Source: Panopea generosa
Lineage: Eukaryota; Mollusca; Bivalvia; Adapedonta; Hiatellidae
NCBI GenBank assembly: GCA_029582155.1
Contig: CM055907.1
Coordinates: 28,137,932-28,201,931, forward strand
Direction: 5' to 3'
DNA length: 64,000 nucleotides
Below, in pieces: positions 1-12,640 of the stretch. The notes under the pieces are model-generated. The model did no database searches and was not told where the DNA came from. It saw nothing but the letters and a program-made list of their open reading frames with translations. How positions within the stretch are numbered: position 1 is the first letter of the stretch; every line of letters starts with the position of its first letter. A program made the position numbers and the translations under genes.

Positions 1-49
1 TCTGTGAACTCTCTGAGCACAAGAATAACCAACAGCAGTGTTCCGGCCC
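1..49 (-). CDS. Gene 1, coding exon 2 (partial, runs off the window start)
   Basis: On the minus strand a TATACAG acceptor (AG at 51-50) precedes sequence that, joined to the phase 1 T of exon 1, reads W-AGTLLLVILVLREFT. This matches the start of exon 2 of gene 3 (W-AGALLIGILLIRSLTS) residue for residue in pattern and splice phase. It is the short hydrophobic stretch that follows the intron in all three genes. The rest of the exon, including the stop codon, lies outside the window. Linking it to exon 1, 10.7 kb away, rests on strand, phase and homology and needs transcript support. The alternative is that exon 2 of a second, adjacent paralogue has been joined by mistake. Confidence 0.72.
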
Positions 50-173
50 CTGTATATTACGACAAATTATTAAACTAACTATTAATTTCTTTTACAAAAT
101 GAAAATGGAAATCTCAATATTTCTGTATAGCATTTTGAGCAAAATAAATTTTGGTGACATATATCTTACAAAG

Positions 174-1030
174 CTTTAAGTATTACAAGTGTTGTGGTAT
201 AATTATTGTATTACAAATGCTGTGGTATAATTATTGTATTACAAGTGTTGCGGTATAATTATTGTATAACAAGTGTTGCGGTATAATTATTGTATTACTA
301 CAAGTGTTGCAGTATAATTATTGTATTACAAGTGTTGCGGTATAATTATTGTATTACAAGTGTTGTGGTATAACTATTGTATTACAAGTGTTGCGGTATA
401 ATTATTGTATAACAAGTGTTGCGGTATAATTATTGTATTACTACAAGTGTTGCGGTATAATTATTGTATTACAAGTGTTGCGGTATAATTATTGTATTAC
501 TAGAAGTGTTGCGGTATAATTATTGTATTACAAGTGTTGCGGTATAATAATTGTATCACAAGTGTTGCGGTATAAGTGTTGTGGCATAGTCATTGTACTA
601 CACGTGATGTGGAATAATTATTGTATTACAAGTGTTGCGGTATAATTATTGTATTACTACAAGTGTTGCGGTATAATTATTGTATTACAAGTGTTGCGGT
701 ATAATTATTGTATTACTTGAAGTGTTGCGGTATAATTATTGTATTACAAGTGTTGCGGTATAATTATTGTATCACAAGTGTTGCGGTATAAGTGTTGTGG
801 TATAATTATTGTATTACAAGTGTTGCGGTATAATTATTGTATTACAAGTGCTGCGGTATAATTATTGTATTACAAGTGCTGCGGTATAATTATTGTATTA
901 CTACAAGTGTTGCGGTATAATTATTGTATTACAAGTGTTGCGGTATAATTATTGTATTACTACAAGTGTTGCGGTATAATTATTGTGTTACAAGTGTTGC
1001 GGTATAACTGTTGTGGTATAATTATTATAT
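174..1030. repeat. 28-bp minisatellite (array A), about 30 copies
   Basis: The unit is built around ACAAGTGTTGCGGTATAATT, repeating every 28 bp, with recurring 31-bp variants that add a TAC (TTACTACAAG). Some units are shortened (near 570-600 and 780-800). It lies in the gene 1 intron. The 101-residue minus-strand frame from 960 to 1265 spans the end of this array and the next one and is not coding. Confidence 0.95.
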
Positions 1031-1084
1031 TGAATTTGATTTGAAATAAACTTAATCCAAGAGATTGTATAGGGAAGGACAGCG

Positions 1085-4000
1085 AGAAAATAATACATAT
1101 ATAAAGGCAGCAATAACAGCTAGAGAATATTACATATATAACGGCAGTAATAACAGCGAGAGAATATTCCATATATAACGGCAGTAATAACAGCGAGAGA
1201 ATATTCCATATATAATGGCAGTAATAACAGCTAGAGAATAGTACATACATGGCGATCTGTAACAACAGCTAGAGAATATTACATACATGGAGATTTGTAA
1301 CAACAGTTAGAGAATATTACATACATGGCGATCTGTAACAACAGCTAGAGAATATTACAAACGTGGGGATCTGTAACAAAAGCTAGATAATATCACATAC
1401 GTGGGGATCTGTAACAACAGCTAGAGATTATTACACATGTGGGGATCTGTAACAACAGCTAGAGAATATACCATACGTGGGATCTTTATCAACAGCTAGA
1501 TAATATCACATTAATTGACGATCTGTAACAACAGCTACAGAATAATACATACGTGGGGATCTGTAACAACAGCTAGAGAGTATTACGTACGTGGGGATCT
1601 GTAACAACAGCTAGAGAATATTACATACGTGGGGATCTGTAACAACATCTAGATAATATTACATACGTGGGGATCTGTAACAACAGCTAGAGATTATTAC
1701 ATACGTGGGGATCTGTAACAACACCTAGAGTATATTACATACGTGGGGATCTGTAACAACAGCTAGAGAAAATTACATACGTTGGGAATTGTAACAACAG
1801 CTAGAGAATATTACATACTGGGGGATCTGTAACAACAGCTAGATAATATTACATACGTTGGGATCTGTAATAACAGCTAGAGATTATTACATACATTGGG
1901 ATCTGTAACAACAGCTAAAGAATATTACATACGGGGGGATCTGTAGCAACTGTTAGAGAAAATTACATATGTTTGGATCTGTAACAACAGCTAGAGAATA
2001 TTACATACGTGGTGATCTGTAACAACAGCTAGAGAATATTACAAACGTAGGGATCTGTAACACCTGCTAGAGAATATTTCATACGTTGGGATCCTTAACA
2101 ATAGCTAGGGATTATTACATACGTGGGGATCTGTAACAACAGCTAGAGATTATTACATACGTGGGAATCTGTAACAACAGCTAGAGAATATTACATACGT
2201 GGGGATCTGTAACAACAGCTAGAGAATATTACAAATGTGGAGATCTAAAACAACAGCTTGAGAATATTACATACGTGGGGATCTGTAACAACAGCTAGAG
2301 AATATTACATACGTGGGGATCTGTAACAACAGCTAGAGAATATTACATACGTGGGGATCTGTAACAACAGCTAGAGAATATTTCATACGTTGGGATCCTT
2401 AACAATAGCTAGCGATTATTACATACGTGGGGATCTGTAACAACAGCTAGCGATTATTACATACGTGGGGATCTGTAACAACAGCTAGAGATTATTACAT
2501 ACGTGGGGATCTGTAACAACAGCTAGATAATATTACATACGTGGGGATCTGTAACAACAGCTAGAGAATATTACAAATGTGGAGATCTAAAACAACAGCT
2601 TGAGAATATTACATACGTGGGGATCTGTAACAACAGCTAGAGAATATTACATACGTGGGGATCTGTAACAACAGCTAGAGATTATTACATACGTGGGGAA
2701 GTGTAACATCAGCTAGAGAATATTACAAATGTGGAGATCTATAACAACAGCTTGAGAATATTACATACGTGGGGATCTGTAACAACAGCTTGAGAATATT
2801 ACATACGTGGGGATCTGTAACAACAGCTAGAGAATATTACATGTGTTAGGATCTGTAACAACAGCTTGAGAATATTACATTCGTGGGGATCTGTAACAAC
2901 AGCTAGATAATATTACATCCGTGGGGATCTGTAACAACAGCTAGAGAATATTACAAATGTGGAGATCTATAACAACAGCTTGAGAATATTACATACGTGG
3001 GGATCTGTAACAACAGCTAGAGAATATTACATACGTGGGGATCTGTAACAAGAGCTAGAGAGTATTACATACGTGGGGAAGTGTAACAACAGCTACAGAT
3101 TATTACATACGTTGGGATCTGTAACAACAGCTAGAGAATATTACATACCTATTGATATGTAACAACAGCTAGAGAATATTACACATGTGGGGATCTGTAA
3201 CAACAGCTAGATAATATTACATACGTTGGGATCTGTAACAACAGCTAGAGATAATTACATACGTGGGGATCTGTAACAACAGCTAGAGATTATTACATAC
3301 ATGGGGAAGTTTAACAACAGCTAGAGATTATTACATACGTTGGGATCTGTAACAACAGCTAAAGAATATTACATACGTATTGATATGTAACAACAGCTAG
3401 AGAATATTACATATGTGGGGATCTGTAACAACAGCTAGATAATATTACATACGATGGGAACTGTAACAACAGCTAGAGAATATTACATACGTGGGAATCT
3501 GTAACAACTGTTAGAGAAAATTACATACGTGGTGATTTGTAACAACAGCTAAAGAATATTACATACGTATTGATATGTAACAACAGCTAGAGAATATTAC
3601 ATATGTGGGGATCTGTAACAACAGCTAGATATTATTACATACGTAGGGATCTATAACAACAGCTAGAGAATATTACATACGTGGGAATCTGTAACAACTG
3701 TTAGAGAAAATTACATACGTGGTGATTTGTAACAACAGCTAGAGAATATTACAAACGTAGGGATCTGTAACACCAGCTAGAGAATATTTCATACGATGGG
3801 ATCTGTAACAACTGCTAGAGATTATTACATACGTGGGGATCTGTAACAACAGCTAGAGAATATTACATACGTGGGAATCTGTAACAACTGTTAGAGAAAA
3901 TTACATACGTGGTGATTTGTAACAACAGCTAAAGAATATTACATACGTATTGATATGTAACAACAGCTAGAGAATATTACAAACGTGATGATCTGTAACA

Positions 4001-7000
4001 CCTGCTAGAGAATATTTCATACGTGGGGATCTGTAACAACAGCTAGAAATTATTACATACGTGGGAATCTGTAACAACAGCTAGAGAATATAAAATACGT
4101 GGGATCTGTAACAACAGCTAGATAATATTACATACGTTAGGATCTGTAACAACAGCTTGAGAATATTACATACGTGGGGATATGTAACAACAGCTAGATA
4201 ATATTACATACGTGGGGATCTGTAACAACGGCTAGAGAACATTACAAATATGGTGATGTGTAACAACAGCTAGAGAATATTACATACGTGGGGATCTGTA
4301 ACAACAGCTAGAGAATATTACATACGTGGGGATCTATAACAACAGCTAGAGATAATTACATACGTGGGGAAGTGTAACAACAGCTAGAGATTATTACAAA
4401 CGTGGCAATCTGTAACACCAGCTAGAGATTATTACATACGTGTGGATCTGTAACAACAGCTAGAGAATATTACAAACGTGTGGATCTGTAACAACAGCTA
4501 GAGAAAATTACATACGTTGGGATCTGTAACAACATCTAGAGAATATTACATACGTGGGGATCTGTAACAACAGCTAGAGAATATTACATGCTTTGGGATC
4601 TGTAACACCAGCTAAAGAATATTACGTACGTGAGAATCTGTAACAACAGCTAGAGATTATTACAAACGTGGGGATATGAAACAACAGTAAGAGAATAATA
4701 CGTACGTGGGGATCTATAACAACAGCTAGAAAAATATTACATACTTGCGGATCTGTAACAACGGCTACAGAATATTACATACGTGGGGATATGTAACAAC
4801 AGCTAGAGAATATTACATACGTGGGGATCTGTAACAACAGCTATAGAATATTACATACGTGGGGATATGTAAAAACAGCTAGAGAATATTACATACGTGG
4901 GGATATGTAACAACAGCTAGAGAATATTACATATGTGGTGATATCTAAATATGTGGTGATATCTAACAACAGCTAGAGAATATTACAGACGTGGGGATCT
5001 GTAACAACAGCTTGAGAATATTACATACGTTGGAATCTGTAACAACAGCTAGAGAATATTACATACGTGGGGATCTGTAACAACAGCTAGATAATATTAC
5101 ATACGTGGGGATCTGTAACAATAGCTACAGAATATTACATACGTGGGGATATGTAACAACAGCTAGAGAGTATTACATATGTGGGGATATGTAACAACAG
5201 CTAGAGTTTTTTGCATACGTGGGGTTCTGTAACAACAGCCAGAGAAAATTACATACGTGGGTATCTGTAACAACAGCTAGAGAATATATAAAACGTTGGG
5301 ATCTGTAACAACAGCTAGAGAATATTACGTACGGGGGGATATGTAACACCAGCTAGAGAATATTACCTACGTGAGAATCTGTAACAACAGCTAGAGAATA
5401 TTACATAGGTGACAATCTGTAACAACAGCTAGAGAATATTACGTACGTGGGGATCTATAACAACAGCTAGATAATATTACGTACTTGAGGATCTGTAACA
5501 ACAGCTAGAAAATATTACATACGTGGGGATTTGTAACAACAGCTAGAGAATATTACATACGTTGTGATATGTAACAACAGCTCGAAAATATTACATAAGT
5601 GGGGATATGTAACAACAACTAGAGAATATTACATACGTTGGGATCTGTAACAACAGCTAGAGAATATTACATACGTGGAGATCTGTAACAACAGCTAGAG
5701 AATATTACAAACGTGGGGATCTGTAACACCAGCTAGAGAATATTTCATACGTGGTGATCTGTAATAACAGCTAGAGATTATTACATACGTGGGTATCTGT
5801 AACACCAGCTAGAGATTATTACATACGTGGGGATTTCTAACAACAAATAGAGAATATTATATACGTGGGGATCTGTAACAACAGCTAGAGAATAGTACAT
5901 ACGTGGGGATCTGTAACAACAGCTACAGATTATTACATACATGGAGATCTGTAACACCAGCTAGAAATTATTACATACATGGGGATCTGTAACAACAGCT
6001 AGAGAATATTACATACGTGGTGATCTGTAACAACAACTAGAGAATATAACATACGTGGTGATATGTAACAACAGTTAGATTTTATTGCATACGTGGGGAT
6101 CTGTAACAACAGCTTCAGAATATTACATACGTGGGGATATGTAACAACAGCTAGAGAATATTACATTCGTGGGGATCTGTAACAACAGGTAGAGAATATT
6201 ACAAACGTTGAGATCTGTAACAACAGCTAGAGATTATTACATACGTGGGGATATGTAACAACAGCTAAAGAATATTACACACGTGGGGATCTGTAACCCC
6301 AGTTAGCGAATAATACGTACGTGAGAATCTGTAACAACAGCTAGAGAATATTACAAACATGGGGATCTGTAACACCAGCTAGAGAATATTACGTACGTGG
6401 GGATCTATAACAACAGCTAGAAAATATTACGTACTTGGGGATCTGTAACAACAGCTTGAGAATATTATATACGTGGGAATCTGTAACAACAGCAAGAGAA
6501 TATTACATACGTGGGGTTCTGTAACAACAGCTAGAGTATTACAAACGTTGGGATAAGTAACAACAGCTTGAGAATATTATATCCGTTAGGATCTGTAACA
6601 ACAGCTAGAGAATATTACATACGTGGGGATCTGTAACAACAGCTAGAGAATATTACATACGTGGGGATCTGTAACAACAGCTCGAGAATATTATAAAAAT
6701 GGGGATCTGTAACAACAGCCAAAAAAAATTACATTGTTGGAATCTGTAACAACAGCTAGAGAATATTACATACGTGGGGTTCTGTAACAACAGCTAGAGA
6801 ATATTACAAACGTAGGGATCTGCAACACCAGCTAGAGAATATTTCATACGTGGGGATCTGTAACACCAGCTAGAGATAATTAAATACGTTGGGATCTGTA
6901 ACAACAGCTAGAGAATATTACATATGTGGGAATCTGTAACAACAGCTCGAGAATATAAAATACGTGGGATCTGTAACAACAGCTAGATAATATTACATAC

Positions 7001-9010
7001 TTTGCGATCTGTCAAAACAGCTAGAGAATATGACATAAGTAGGGATCTGTAACAACAGCTAGAGAATGTTACAAACGTGGAGATCTGTAACAACAGCTAG
7101 AGATTATTACATACGTGGGATCTGCAACTACAGCTAAATAATATTACAAACGTGGGGATCTGTAACAACAGCCTGAGAAAATTACATACGTTGGGATCTG
7201 TAACAACAACTAGAGAATATTGTATACGTGGGGATCTGTAACAACAGCTAGAGAATATTACAAACGCAGGGATCTGTAACACCAGCTAGAGAATATTTCA
7301 TACGTGGTGATCTGTAATAACAGCTAGAGATTATTACATACGTGGGTATCTGTAACACCAGCTAGAGATTATTACATACGTGGGGATCTGTAACAACAGC
7401 TAGAGAATAATACATATGTGGGAATCTGTAACAACAGCTAGAGAATTTAAAATACGTGACATCTGTAACAACAGCTAGATATTTTTACATACGTGGGGAT
7501 CTGTAACAACAGCTAGAGATTGTTACAAACGTGGAGAGCTGAAACAACAGATAAAGAATATTACAAACGTGGGGATCTGTAACGCCAGCTAGAGATTATT
7601 ACATACGTGGGGATCTGTAACAACAGCTAGAGAATATTACATACTTGGTGATCTGTAACAACAGCTAGAGATCATTACATACGTGGGGATCTGTAACAAC
7701 AGCTAGAGGATATTACATTCGTGGGGATCTGTAACAACAGCTAGAGAATATTACATACGTGGGGATCTGTAACAACAGCTAGATAATATTACATAAGTGG
7801 GGATCTGTAACAACAGCTAGAGAATATTATAAAAGTGGGGATCTGTAACAACAGCCCAAAAAAAATACATACGTTGGGATCTGTAACAACATCTTGAGAA
7901 TATTACATACGTGGGGATCTGTAACAACAGCTAGAGAATATTACAAACGTAGGGATCTGCAACACCAGCTAGAGAATATTTCATACGTGGGGATCTGTAA
8001 CAACAGCTAGAAATCATTAAATACGTGGGGATCTGTAACACCAGCTAGAGATTATTATATACGTGGGGATCTGTAACAACAGCTAGAGAATATTACATAT
8101 GTGGCAATTTGTAACAACAGCTAGAGAATTTAAAATACGTGGGATCTGTAACAACAGCTAGATAATATTTCTAATAGATATGTGGGGATCTGTAACAACA
8201 GCTATAGAATATTACAAACGTGGAGATCTGTAACAACAGCTCGAGAATATTACAAACGTGGGTATCTGTAACAACAGCTCGAGAATATTACAAACGTGGG
8301 TATCTGTAACAACAACCCGAGAAAATTACATACGTTGGGACCTGTAACAACAACTAGAGAATATTACATATGTGGGGATCTGTAACAACAGCTAGAGAAT
8401 ATTACAAACGCAAGGATTTGTAACACCAGCTAGAGAATATTTCATACGTGGGTATCTGTATTAACAGCTAGAGATTACATACGTGGGGATCTGTAACACC
8501 AGCTAGAGATTATTACATACGTGGGGATCTGTAACAACAGCTAGAGAATAATACATATGTGGGAATCTGTAACAACAGCTACAGAATATAAAATACGTGG
8601 GATCTGTAGCAACAGCTAGATATTTTTACAAACGTGGGGATCTGTAACAACAGCTAGAGATTATTACAATCGTGGAGATCTGTAACAACAGCTAAAGAAT
8701 ATTACAAACGTGGGGATCTGTAACGCCAGCTAGAGATTATTACATACGTGGTGATCTGTAACAACAGCTAGAGAATATTACGTACGTGGGGATCTGTAAC
8801 AACAACTGGAGAATATTACATACGTGGGGAACTGTAACAACAGCTAGAGGATATTACATACGTGGGGATCTGTAACAACAGCTAGAGAATATTACATACG
8901 TGGGGATCTGTAACAACACCTAGAGAATATTATATACGTGGGGATCTGTAACAACAGCTAGAGGATATTACATACGTGGGGATCTCTAACAACATCTAGA
9001 GAATATTACA
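1085..9010. repeat. 38-bp minisatellite (array B), about 208 copies
   Basis: The unit is 38 bp with core ACGTGGGGATCTGTAACAAC followed by AGCTAGAGAATATTACAT. Copies differ by point changes (GTGGGG/GTTGGG/GTGGTG, AACACC, AGATTATTAC) with few length changes. Sets of variants recur together: for example a block near 6690-7830 matches one near 7830-8960 at an offset of about 1.14 kb (30 units). This indicates segmental duplication inside the array. It is intronic to gene 1 and no frame in it is coding. Confidence 0.97.
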
Positions 9011-9024
9011 TATATATATATTAG

Positions 9025-10440
9025 CTATGAAACCATTGTACATGCAGGAGTAGTAACGCCAGTAAGTAGCCAGTGTGCATACAGAAGTGGTAACGCCAGT
9101 AAAAAACCATTGATACATACAGGAGTAGTAACGCCAGTAAGAAACCATTGATACATACAGGAGTAGTAACGCCAGTAAGAAACCATTGTGCATACAGGAG
9201 TGGTAACGCCAGTAAGAAACCAGTGTGCATACAGGAGTGGTAACACCAGTAAGAAACCATTGTACATGCAGGAGTAGTAACGCTAGTACGAAACCATTGT
9301 GCATACAGGAGTGGTAACGCCAGTAAGAAACCATTTTGCATACAGGAGTGGTAACGCCAGTAAGAAACCATTGTACATACAGGAGTGGTAACGCCAGTAA
9401 GAAACCATTGTACATGCAGGAGTTGTTACGCCAGTAAAAAAACAAGTATGCATACAGGAATGCTAACGCCAGTAAGAAACCAGTGTGCATACAGTAGTGG
9501 TAACGCTAGCAAGAAACCATTGTACATACAGGAGTGGTAACGCCAGTAAGAAACCAGTGTGCATACAGGAGTGGTATTACCAGTAAGAAATCATTGTACA
9601 TACAGGAGTAGTAACGCCAGTAAGAAACCATTGTACATACAGGAGTTGTAACGCCAGTAAGAAACCATTGTACATATAGGAGTGGTAACGCCAGTAAGAA
9701 ACTAGTGTGCATACAGAAGTGGTAACGCCAGTAAGAAATCATTGTACATACAGGAGTGGTAACTCCAGTAAGAAACCATTGTACATACAGGAATGGTAAC
9801 GCCAGTAAGAAACCAGTGTACATACAGGAGTGGTAACGCCAGTAATAAACCATTGTAAATACAGGAGTGGTAACGCCAGTAAGAAACCAGTGTGCATACA
9901 GGAGTGGTTACGCCAGTAAGAAATAATTGTACATACAGGAGTGGTCACGCCAGTAAAAAACCATTGTGCATACAGGAGTTGTAACGCCAGTAAGAAACCA
10001 TTGTACATATAGGAATGGTAACGCCAGTAAGAAACTAGTGTGCATACAGAAGTGGTAACGCCAGTAAGAAACTAGTGTGCATACAGGAGTGGTAACGCCA
10101 GTAAGAAACCATTGTACATACAGGAGTGGTAACGCCAGTAAGAAACCAGCGTACTTACGGGAGTGGTAACGCCAGTAATAAATCATTGTACATACAGGAT
10201 TGGTAACGCCAGTAAGAAACCAGTGTGCATACAGGAGTGGTTACGCCTGTTAGAAACCAGTGTGCATACAGGAGTGGTAACGCCAGTAAGAAACCAATGT
10301 ATATACAGGAGTGGTAACGCCTGTTAGAAACCAGTGTGCATACAGGACTGGTAACGCCAGTAAGAAGCCAGTGTACATACAGGAGTAGTAACGCCAGTAA
10401 GAAACATGTGTGCATACAGGAGTGGTAACGCCAGTAAGTG
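9025..10440. repeat. 38-bp minisatellite (array C), about 37 copies
   Basis: The unit is 38 bp with core GGAGTGGTAACGCCAGTAAG followed by AAACCATTGTACATACA. It adjoins array B across a short (TA) stretch at 9010-9024. Because 38 is not a multiple of three and the minus-strand unit lacks stops, all three minus frames stay open. This yields several overlapping 70-165 residue frames rich in W, Y, C and L, which I regard as artefacts of the repeat. Confidence 0.97.
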
Positions 10441-10785
10441 AATAGGTAAAGCTCCTGCAAGGCACTTACAATATTGAGATTCCATTTTTTCTTTTTGTGT
10501 ATTTGATACATTGTTAATATATTTTAACATGCGTGATCTTCTTTGAAACATTAAAACATTTTTTTAATCTTTTTGTATGTTTCTTGGAGGATGATTGGTT
10601 ACGATTTATTAACAATGATTATTATGTTATCATTTATTTACAGTCCGATCTAAATGACTTAGTAAGGATAACGATCAAGATCTCGTATATTGATGACGTT
10701 ACGACACTCCTTCTGATGGACGATGAAGTTTATAATTCAAAACGTGAATGAATATTTTTAAAATAAAACAAAATCATTGACTCAC

Positions 10786-10912
10786 ATAAAATGCGCTCAG
10801 AGTTCACTGGATTTCGTATCCTAAATGGCACATATCCTATAATTTCTCGATGTCCAAACACAAAACTCAGCATGTAGCATACAAACAAAACACAGGTCAC
10901 TGCAACCTTCAT
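10786..10912 (-). CDS. Small secreted/membrane protein, gene 1, coding exon 1
   Basis: The function is not recognised. The exon encodes 42 residues plus one base. It starts MKVAVTCVLF, has a hydrophobic signal peptide of about 20 residues ending in FVFG, then a short mature segment containing YVPFRIRNPVN. A GTGAGT donor (10785-10780) follows in phase 1. The exon 1 protein of gene 3 is clearly related: MKLEVLAIGL, a signal peptide of the same length ending in G, then HVPYRVPNPVN and a phase 1 donor. Without splicing the frame stops at 10730, so the longer frame is probably intron read-through. No in-frame or other ATG lies between this ATG and the candidate upstream acceptor at 10975-10974. 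Expected location is the secretory pathway. Confidence is high that it is a real exon and low on role. Confidence 0.8.
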
Positions 10913-10927
10913 TGCAACAAGTTTTTT

Positions 10928-11062
10928 GAAATGAGAAAGTCAGTCAATACAATGCTATTCCAAGTCAAGTTTCCTGAAATAAGAAAGTCAGTCAATACAA
11001 TGCTATTCCAAGTCAAGTTTCCTGAAATGAGAAAGTCAGTAATTACAATGCTATTCCAAGTA
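10928..11062. repeat. 48-bp tandem repeat (about 2.8 copies) upstream of gene 1 ATG
   Basis: Three units start at 10928, 10976 and 11024 (key piece GAGAAAGTCAGTCAATACAA). On the minus strand, which is sense for gene 1, each unit carries a pyrimidine-rich run ending TTTCA. In the two distal copies this is TTTCAG, a good splice acceptor (AG at 10975-10974 and 11023-11022). In the copy nearest the ATG it is TTTCAAA, with no AG. Genes 2 and 3 both have acceptors just before their ATG, so this repeat may have multiplied the acceptor of a 5' UTR intron. Confidence 0.7.
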
Positions 11063-11109
11063 TTTAAAGTACTGATAGCCTTGGTTGTAATAACTATTCA
11101 TACCTGATG

Positions 11110-12360
11110 TAATTGGTATTATTATTATTATTAGCATTTGGCTTATTTGATGCAAAATTTTGGAAAACAATATAATACCATTTCAACATTATATACTTAT
11201 TGTTTGATTTTTTCATGTATTTCAAACAAAACATGAAAAAAAGAAATACGAAGAAAAAAACTAGTCCCTGTCGCGTATGATCATTATTGCAGTGATCAAT
11301 CCTGCAATGGCGACATGAAATTAATATGTCTTTGGCATTGTGCCCGGCTACAATAGTTTAAGACTGATATTTTCAAATGTAAAACAAGCAATTCGAACAT
11401 ACATTCAATAAACTCGTACAGTCTCGAGAATTAGAACTATCAACCAATTTTTTGCACTACTTTGACATATTTGTTTTGACTGTTCGATTGTTTCACAAAG
11501 GCATAAGTAACAAAGCCCCGTCTCAAGGCATAATGAATAGCCAACAGAAACTTAGTATTGTTAAAGTAGAAAATCCCGCTGCAAACAGTCATTTTGGACT
11601 CTGGTTAATTTGTTTTAGATAGTAAGCTCAAATACATTTATTTCTAATTAAACAGAAAGGTCGAAAAATAAGATAGAATAAAATGAAACTTGTCTTCCGC
11701 ATCACTGGATTAACGTATCTGACAAATTCGCACGCTTCGTTTATTAATATATCTCAAATACATATCAGATTCCATTCTTGAGCTATGTGCTGCAATTCAA
11801 ATATTTGTTAAAAAACTTCGAAGTGATTGCAAATGTATAATTTCTGAAAAGGTTTTAAAACTTAAATTTCTTTTTTACTTTTTGAAAATGGCTCCTTAAA
11901 ATAAAGTTGAAAAATAATTGAGTAATATTTGTTTAAACAATTATGGAAATGACTATGAAGATCACTTTTATAACAAACCCCAAGTGGCACTCATTATAAA
12001 ACCATTTATCAGTTTCACTTATTGTATCACGTTTACAGAGACTACTTTTAGCGTTTAAAATTGACTGCTACAATATTCGTAGAGTCTATCAAGATTTTCT
12101 TGCAGATCATCAGAGTTTTATGCAGTAAAACCATAACATCTGCAAATAAAATAGGCATTAACAAAATTCCGTCAATAGATACATCAGGAAATAATTTTAG
12201 TTTTTGAAAATTTTAGTCTTCCATGAATACAGAAATGATGAAATAGCACACCTATATTGCCCTATTTCAATCCTACAGAAATGTCCATAAATTCAGAGTA
12301 AGAACCGTTACATGTAGCACATGTTTTATCAATAGTATACATAGACGTAATAATCCGGAG
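11110..12360. other. AT-rich sequence upstream of gene 1, nothing recognised
   Basis: No supported gene, RNA or repeat family was seen. It should hold the promoter and any 5' UTR exon of gene 1 (minus strand), but I cannot place them. It starts with a short ATT microsatellite at 11118-11131. Confidence 0.5.
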
Positions 12361-12640
12361 TATTTATTATAGCTTTGATGATTTTAGCAAAGCCTTTGTT
12401 TTTTTGTAGAAAGGAACAGATTGTGGACTAAATTGATAAAGCTTGGTATTAGAGGTAAAATGTTATCTGTTGATAGGAGTATGTATAATGGTATTAAATC
12501 ACGTGTCAAATATAATAATACGCTAAGTAACGAGTTTTCGTGTAAACTAAGGGTTCGTCAATCTTTGTTACGTCATGTATATAAATGTATTTTTGTTTTG
12601 TATAATTTATGTTCACACGGGTCTATGGCATATTGAATTG
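12360..12640 (+). pseudogene. LINE reverse-transcriptase fragment (decayed)
   Basis: An uninterrupted stretch reads WTKLIKLGIRGKMLSV, then SMYNGIKSRVKYNN, then FSCKLRVRQ. This is the typical run of the non-LTR reverse-transcriptase domain in which a GVRQG motif follows. Just upstream, at about 12375, DDFSKAF resembles the catalytic-region motif (F/Y)xDFSKAFD, but a stop and a frameshift separate it. The conserved QG.SPxLF segment after VRQ is lost. It is therefore a dead 5'- and 3'-truncated copy. The family is recognised from the motif pattern; the clade is not assigned. Confidence 0.78.

Larger units (their letters stand above)
50..10785 (-). other. Gene 1 intron 1, nearly all minisatellite
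   Basis: The inferred intron is 10,736 bp with a GTGAGT donor and a TATACAG acceptor. The matching introns of genes 2 and 3 are 751 and 803 bp. The difference is accounted for by three tandem arrays at about 174-1030, 1085-9010 and 9025-10440. Non-repetitive sequence remains only at 50-173 and 10441-10785. An open frame on the plus strand at 10533-10751 has no family resemblance and is taken as chance. Confidence 0.68.

Noticed and set aside
1085..9010. CRISPR-like regular repetition
   Set aside because: Units are contiguous with no unique spacers, the genome is eukaryotic and no cas-like genes are present.
8996..10551. Several overlapping minus-strand ORFs of 70-165 residues rich in W, Y, C and L
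   Set aside because: They are translations of the 38-bp repeat in every frame, with no independent start context, conserved length or codon signal.
10533..10751. 72-residue plus-strand ORF
   Set aside because: It lies antisense inside the gene 1 intron and shows no domain or conserved start.
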